Assembly (NCBI GenBank): GCA_021850095.1
Contig: JAJZRX010000028.1
Location: 1-37,288, forward strand
Direction: 5' to 3'
Origin: Deltaproteobacteria bacterium
Lineage (GTDB): Bacteria > Desulfobacterota > Desulfuromonadia > Geobacterales > Pseudopelobacteraceae
DNA: 37,288 nt
Shown in pieces: positions 32,577-37,288 of the stretch. A program made the translations under genes and the position numbers. The number at the start of each line of letters is the position of its first letter. Position 1 is the stretch's first letter. The notes beneath the pieces are model-generated. The model was not told where the DNA came from. It saw only the letters and a list, made by a program, of their open reading frames with translations, and made no database searches.

Positions 32577-33353
32577 TCAAGGAAAAATCTTGAGGTATCG
32601 CACTCCCTCGCCTTGGACATAGTCGATAAACTTACGAACTGGCGCTGAAGGCTCACCTTTGGTCAATACCGTAGCAAACTGGGCTATTTCGGGTGATTCC
32701 AGCACCTTGACCGAATCATCCACAAGATCCGTCGGCAAAATGCTGATCGCATAAACATCATCCGACACAAGTTTTCGTGTGCCTTCCCAGTTTCCAGGTG
32801 GAACCATATCAGCTGCATACTTTTCACCATCCATGACCTGGAAACGAAGGGCGCTTCGTACCGTAGACCCCCAGGGCCTGATGATGCGAATGGCTTCGTC
32901 TTTACCGCCCAATTCCTTCCATGACGTTATCTTGCCGGTAAAAACCGATTTCAGCTCCTGCCTGGACAGCCTGACAAAGGGATTCGCTTTGGCAACTACC
33001 ACGGAAACCGGTATCTTTGCAATTTTAGTTGACCGGATTAAACTTTGATCGACTTCCGGGGCAGCTGCGTTAAGCTCCTGAAGCAACTCTTCATCCGGCA
33101 GACTGTTCACGAATGCATCCAGGGAGTGACCCATCAGCTCCCGGAAGGCATCAGGTATCATCACAAGGCGAACCGCCAGGGAAATACCGGTTGCTGACTT
33201 GAATGGCTCTTTCAGCGGCTGCAGTATAAAATCCTCGGTATAATACTCTCCGGCCACCCTGATTTCTTCCGCCCAGACCACAGGAGCAATTACTCCCGGC
33301 CCCGCCAGCAAAAGCAACCCGACAACCAGCTTGCAGATGATCAACCTTTTCAT
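32577..33353 (-). CDS. Phosphate/anion binding protein, PstS-like
   Basis: This 258-residue protein has a signal peptide ending VWA and the PstS-like segment LSRQELKSVFTGKITSWKELGG, followed by IRPWGSTVRSALRFQVM and a C-terminal helix IDYVQGEGVRYL. I chose the ATG at 33353, which has GGAG upstream; two earlier in-frame ATGs lack a site. PstS-like proteins next to multiheme cytochromes may act as generic anion or substrate sensors; no Pst permease is adjacent. It follows the cytochrome gene after 44 bases, in the same direction. Confidence 0.82.
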   Translation of the reverse strand: MKRLIICKLVVGLLLLAGPGVIAPVVWAEEIRVAGEYYTEDFILQPLKEPFKSATGISLAVRLVMIPDAFRELMGHSLDAFVNSLPDEELLQELNAAAPEVDQSLIRSTKIAKIPVSVVVAKANPFVRLSRQELKSVFTGKITSWKELGGKDEAIRIIRPWGSTVRSALRFQVMDGEKYAADMVPPGNWEGTRKLVSDDVYAISILPTDLVDDSVKVLESPEIAQFATVLTKGEPSAPVRKFIDYVQGEGVRYLKIFP

Positions 33354-33397
33354 ACTCATCTCCATTACGAGCCTGTCTCACACAATCATTACCGCTC

Positions 33398-36300
33398 CTA
33401 CCAGGTTGTCTTGGTGTTCCAGAGCTGCAGCGGGTCAGTCGTGCCGTCGCCTCCTGCTCCGGCAACATTATGGCAGGTACGCACATTGGCCGTCGTACTT
33501 TGTGTAGGTGGATTGTTCTTGCTGAAGAACCAGGGGCCCTGGTTTATTTCGTTGGAGCCACTGCCCCCTCCTCCCATGGGGCCACGGCCACCACCGGCAC
33601 CTCTGGTGTCACTATCGGACGTATTGCCAAAAACGCCGCCCGAAGCAACTCGCCCACGATGTTTGGAGTCGAGGCAGTTGGAAACCATCAGCCGCGGCAA
33701 GCGGGCGTTGTGGGGTGCGTGGCATTTGGAACAGGTGTAGGCATGGACCGCGTTACCGGCATTGGCCCCCACCCCGCCCCACCCCTTGACCGTATTGTGA
33801 ATCCGGTCCATGGATTTCCAGGTCGTGGAACTGTTCGGGTTGATAACCGCTTTAGTGTGGCACTGGATACAGAGACCGGCAAAGTTTGTATCGGCAATCG
33901 TCTGGAGCGTATTCCCGTTGGTGAAAGCCCAGTAGGTGCTGCCGGTCTGGAACGTATTCTGATCGATGCGGTATTGCGGTGTGCTGCCGACCGGATGGGT
34001 GTTCGGCCCTCTGCTGCTGGCACCGCCCCTGTTCTCGGTCTTGATTAGCGGTGCCACATCCTCCTTATAGGGAGAGGTGACCCAGGTACCCTTCAGAAGC
34101 GGCACCATGTAGGGCTGATTGGCAGGGGTCATGATGCTGACCCCGTGCGGATCGTGGCAAGGTGTGCAGAGTCCCATGATCTGCTTGGCAGGGGTAGTAT
34201 TCATTGCGGACGATTTGCCGAAGTGCCCACCCATGTTCGCACCATGGAGCGCTTTGTAGGCATAGCGCGATTCTGGACCAAACAACCCGTCGCCGAAATA
34301 GGCCGTATCCCAGTAGCCGTAAACCGGCTTGCCGGCGGTACCGCCGAAGTCGCTGCTATAGCCCCAGGGGACGCTGGCGCTCTTTGTCTGGGTGTTATGG
34401 CAATCAAAGCAAAGGTCGGCTCCAGGATTGTAGGCGTTAAAGTTGGGAGATGCCGCGCTGCCTCCGGCCGTCGGCGTGTAGGTGGCGGTATAGCCCCCCT
34501 TGCCGTTGGTGGTAGTTTTGAGGAGGCCGCCCTTGTTGCGGCCGGTGGCGCTGGAATAGCTGCTCATGATACCGGTGGCTGTGCTGCCGTGTGAATTATG
34601 ACAATCAAAACAGAGGACATTGATCGCACCGCTCGTATTGGTAATGGCACCGTCCACACCGTCGGTGGTATCCCAGCCACGGGCATTACCGGCGGCGTTG
34701 CCATGGGCTGAAAAAGACTTGCTGATGTTCTTCTGGGCAGCGTTGGCGGTTGTTGGATATTTGCCCCAGGTAGTCGTACCAGCCTGGGAATAGCGGGCAT
34801 CAATGCTGGTATTGTCCCAGGCATACTGCTTCGGCGTTTTGCCATCACCGAAGGGCTGATAAGCATCATTAGCCGCTTTGTGGCAGCTGATGCAGTGGGT
34901 ATTTATTTTGACAAGCTGGGCACGGCTGCTGTTGGAAGCTCCACCGGATGTATAAACAACAAACTTACCGGCAGTGTATGCCGCAGGCCGTGAACCGGCA
35001 TCGTGCACAACCAGACTTACCCCGGCCGCCCCGCTCGCCACAGCGGTGCCGCCATGATAGGCCGGGTTGATGTATCCAGTAGCATCATTGGCCTCCCAGT
35101 GGCACTGATAACACTTGCCATCGGTAACTGCCGATCCCTGGATGTGATGCGAAGAACCATCAAAATGATCCTTGACGGCAATCCGGTTGCCCTGCACCAC
35201 GGAATGGCAGCCAAGACAGGAGGTACCACCCCATGCTGCGGTTGTATTACCGTGGCAGGAGATGTTGGTACAGGTGCCGTTGCTGAAGGTAAAGGAAACC
35301 GAAGTGCTTTTGAAGGTTCCCCCCGCTTTTACGTCAATAACTCCGTTGACATGCTTCATTGGTGACACATTACTCAGCTTGTTGGACGTGACACTGTCTA
35401 CCGTCTCGGAATGACAATAGAGACAACCTGTCGTGGTGGTGATATTCAGACGGATTATGTGGATAGCGTGACTGTTGGCAGTGCTGCTGCCGGCGCCACC
35501 GTTGCTGTAATCGGGTTCGCCGGTAGCCTTGAGGGTTCCATGACAAGCATTACAGCCATAACCGGTGACCGATGTCCACGCGGCCGGATTTACATACAAC
35601 AGGTTTCCGGTATTGCCATTACTGTGGCAATAAAAGCTGCTGCATGATTTTGTTTCCTTGTTATAGCTCTTGCTGGCTCGAAGACCGGAATAGTCTTTGA
35701 ATTTGTTGACGTGATTTCGTTTGTCGCCGATCACGGAATTGCTGCTGACGGTCCTGGCGTGGCACTCGACACAACCAAAACCGGTGTTGGTATTAAAGAC
35801 TGCAGCATTGTTGACATGGGCCTGATGTTTACCCGACAAGGTATTGCTGGTTGCAGTGCCGTGGCACACCCCACAGTTTCCGGAAGCGGTATGTGTTGCC
35901 CAACTGACCGCCGCGCCTACCCCACCGTTGCCATTTGAATGGCAATAGGTGCTGTTGCAGACAGCGCTGCCGGTCGACCAGACAAAACCGTTGTCGGCTG
36001 TTCCGGCCGTACCGGTGTAGGTGTAGGTTGGTTTCTTGCCGGGTGAGGTATAACCGAAGAAAACCTGGGCGCGGTAGCTGCCGCTGGCATAGCCGCTGAC
36101 ATGGGCCGTCTGGGCTGGATTGTGGCACGAGGCGCAGCCAAAGCGGTAGGTGGTCGAATTGCCGCTCAAATTACCGGCGGAGTAGTTGCTGTATTTCGAG
36201 GGCAGTGTGCTGCTCTCTTCAATGTGGAGCTTATGGGCGCTAAGCGGCGTAGCACCCCAGTTGTTAACCCCTCCGCCACCGGCAATTCCGGGATTGGCGC

Positions 36301-37288
36301 TATGGCAGGAATTGCAGTAGGTAGCGCCGCCCCAGGCCAGTGACGCGCCGGTTCCATGGCAATAGGTCACCGAACATTTTTTCAGGACATCATCGTAGAC
36401 TCCGCTTGGGCTCAAACCGGACAGGTTGAAGAATACATCGTGGCTGACGCCATCAACATGTTTACTGGGTGTGGTGTTTCTGATAGTCGTATTGTTTTTG
36501 GTGGTCTTTTCATGACATTCAACACAGGCAATTGCGTTGCTTGTCACATGCTTGAGATGACTGTTGGTCGTGGCCGAACCGGCTGCTCCGGCGTTGGCGT
36601 AATCGGGCATGCCGTTGCTGGTGGAGCGGCCATGGCAGGAGTTGCAGGATACTGTACCGTTCCAGGTCTGGCGGGCATAGACTTTGCCGCTGTACACAGC
36701 GGGCAGATCACCGGCGGCAACGCTGGTATTGCCGGTGGAATGACAGTACAGGTTACGGCAGGACTGGGTGGCGCTGGAATAGTTGCCAAACGCGTTGCTG
36801 GCGTCAAACTTGACGTTGCGGGTCTTGTCCACATGGCTGGTCAGGTTGGTGAAGGTCGGAGCGACGGTCGAATCGGCGGTAACCTGGACCTTGCCGCTGT
36901 GGCACTCGGCGCAGGCATAGCGGTATTGATTGGCAGCCCCCATGTGCTTTAGATGCGGAACGGAGGCCGGCGGAGCGGCGGCGCTGACGCCATGGCAGGT
37001 GCCGCAGGCGCCGGAGGCGGGATTGCCCCAGGTTACGGTGGCGTAGGTGGTTGGCGTTGCCTTGCCGTCTGAATGGCAGTAGTTGCTGGAGCAGGAGCCA
37101 TAGCCGTCGCCCGGCTTGGTTGTGCCACTGTAGGCGGCACTGGCACCGAAATAGTTGGGAATACCCACGTTGACCGCGTAGTTGGGATGGCTGGTCTGCA
37201 CGAGGTTGCCGGTGTGACATTGCGAGGAATTGCACGCAGCGGGGGAGAAGCCGGTGAGCGTGTAGGCATGACAGGCCGCGCACTTCTC
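33398..37288 (-). CDS. Giant multiheme c-type cytochrome (CxxCH/CxxxxCH), 5' end cut
   Basis: The frame stays open from the stop at 33398 through the right edge, so at least 1296 residues are present and the start is outside the window (an apparent GTG start at 37201 is just an internal Val). I count 26 heme-attachment motifs: 19 CxxCH and 7 CxxxxCH (for example CSSNYCH, CRNLYCH, CSVTYCH, CTNISCH). The two kinds alternate in a repeating module, as in the Geobacter C4xC/C2xCH cytochromes. The spacers are rich in Gly, Ser, Thr and Asn, typical of secreted or outer-surface proteins. After the last CxxCH (CSKCHAP) comes a Gly-rich tail with NCLDSKHRG and TCHN, which look like degraded motifs. It probably conducts electrons at the cell surface. 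No membrane segment is in the visible part. Confidence 0.93.
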   Translation of the reverse strand, partial: EKCAACHAYTLTGFSPAACNSSQCHTGNLVQTSHPNYAVNVGIPNYFGASAAYSGTTKPGDGYGSCSSNYCHSDGKATPTTYATVTWGNPASGACGTCHGVSAAAPPASVPHLKHMGAANQYRYACAECHSGKVQVTADSTVAPTFTNLTSHVDKTRNVKFDASNAFGNYSSATQSCRNLYCHSTGNTSVAAGDLPAVYSGKVYARQTWNGTVSCNSCHGRSTSNGMPDYANAGAAGSATTNSHLKHVTSNAIACVECHEKTTKNNTTIRNTTPSKHVDGVSHDVFFNLSGLSPSGVYDDVLKKCSVTYCHGTGASLAWGGATYCNSCHSANPGIAGGGGVNNWGATPLSAHKLHIEESSTLPSKYSNYSAGNLSGNSTTYRFGCASCHNPAQTAHVSGYASGSYRAQVFFGYTSPGKKPTYTYTGTAGTADNGFVWSTGSAVCNSTYCHSNGNGGVGAAVSWATHTASGNCGVCHGTATSNTLSGKHQAHVNNAAVFNTNTGFGCVECHARTVSSNSVIGDKRNHVNKFKDYSGLRASKSYNKETKSCSSFYCHSNGNTGNLLYVNPAAWTSVTGYGCNACHGTLKATGEPDYSNGGAGSSTANSHAIHIIRLNITTTTGCLYCHSETVDSVTSNKLSNVSPMKHVNGVIDVKAGGTFKSTSVSFTFSNGTCTNISCHGNTTAAWGGTSCLGCHSVVQGNRIAVKDHFDGSSHHIQGSAVTDGKCYQCHWEANDATGYINPAYHGGTAVASGAAGVSLVVHDAGSRPAAYTAGKFVVYTSGGASNSSRAQLVKINTHCISCHKAANDAYQPFGDGKTPKQYAWDNTSIDARYSQAGTTTWGKYPTTANAAQKNISKSFSAHGNAAGNARGWDTTDGVDGAITNTSGAINVLCFDCHNSHGSTATGIMSSYSSATGRNKGGLLKTTTNGKGGYTATYTPTAGGSAASPNFNAYNPGADLCFDCHNTQTKSASVPWGYSSDFGGTAGKPVYGYWDTAYFGDGLFGPESRYAYKALHGANMGGHFGKSSAMNTTPAKQIMGLCTPCHDPHGVSIMTPANQPYMVPLLKGTWVTSPYKEDVAPLIKTENRGGASSRGPNTHPVGSTPQYRIDQNTFQTGSTYWAFTNGNTLQTIADTNFAGLCIQCHTKAVINPNSSTTWKSMDRIHNTVKGWGGVGANAGNAVHAYTCSKCHAPHNARLPRLMVSNCLDSKHRGRVASGGVFGNTSDSDTRGAGGGRGPMGGGGSGSNEINQGPWFFSKNNPPTQSTTANVRTCHNVAGAGGDGTTDPLQLWNTKTTW

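Noticed and set aside
32412-32648. Small plus-strand open frame overlapping the PstS-like terminator
   Set aside because: No ribosome site, covers a terminator hairpin and the 3' end of a real gene on the other strand.
33398-37288. Possible CRISPR or tandem DNA repeat from the recurrent GC-rich pattern
   Set aside because: The recurrence is the codons of CxxCH and CxxxxCH motifs in a cytochrome with irregular spacing.

Overview
ORGANISM. The window looks like a chromosome segment of an anaerobic Geobacter/Desulfuromonadales-type bacterium. The main sign is a very large multiheme c-type cytochrome that mixes CxxCH with CxxxxCH motifs, a style known from Geobacter. GC-rich, tightly packed operons, an Rrf2 regulator of assimilatory sulfur genes and corrinoid/nitrogenase-like genes fit this. 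No gene-free stretch exceeds 300 bases, and I see no insertion sequence, phage, CRISPR array or replication origin.

LAYOUT. (1) 1-9970, all minus strand: a nitrogenase-like and transport region. Reading leftwards it holds a QueG-like double [4Fe-4S] protein, an SsuABC/TauABC-type ABC transporter, a NifB-like radical SAM protein, an MtaA-type (UroD-fold) methyltransferase, a NifX-like protein, a NifH-like iron protein, a second ABC ATPase, two substrate-binding proteins (one lacking its second lobe), and the first codons of a further gene cut by the left edge. No NifD/NifK-like gene is visible. (2) 9971-10510: a SAM-dependent methyltransferase with a Cys-rich insert and its own promoter region. 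(3) 10602-15893: a corrinoid methyl-transfer operon of a NifH homologue that has lost its iron-sulfur ligands and P-loop lysine, a corrinoid protein, two MtaA-type methyltransferases and a RACo-type corrinoid activator. (4) 16018-25243: assimilatory sulfur metabolism, namely cysK-yezD, an Rrf2 regulator, and sbp-cysT-cysW-cysA-cysH-cysD-cysN. (5) 25506-32291: housekeeping and single genes (transglutaminase, DAC-like protein, dienelactone hydrolase, tRNA-Cys, lipoprotein, yebC, msrA, ruvC, ruvA, a small exported protein). (6) 32577-37288: a PstS-like binding protein and the multiheme cytochrome, which runs off the right edge.

HOW IT FITS TOGETHER. Two layers of cis elements tie regions 1-4 together. 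First, an inverted repeat of form TATCTA-N9-TAGATA occurs at cysK, at the Rrf2 gene itself, twice at sbp, at the QueG-like/transporter operon and at the Cys-rich methyltransferase. In four of the six sites it overlaps a candidate -10 in the same geometry. I infer this is the Rrf2 operator and that the nitrogenase-like/transport genes belong to the sulfur (cysteine) regulon. Second, four leaders (before the NifX-like, NifB-like, QueG-like and pseudo-NifH genes) share a small hairpin with a covarying stem, followed at once by an intrinsic-terminator-like hairpin and U-run: a repeated attenuator or riboregulator that I do not recognise. The corrinoid operon follows cysK-yezD with only this attenuator between them.

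BEST INTERPRETATION (inference). Regions 1-3 encode an organosulfur-scavenging pathway used when sulfate or cysteine is short: import of a small organosulfur or sulfonate compound, corrinoid-dependent demethylation, and a nitrogenase-like reductase whose catalytic subunits lie outside the window. It resembles the methylthio-alkane reductase idea of a nitrogenase-like enzyme in sulfur salvage, but with added corrinoid chemistry and a pseudo-NifH. The substrate cannot be read from the sequence.
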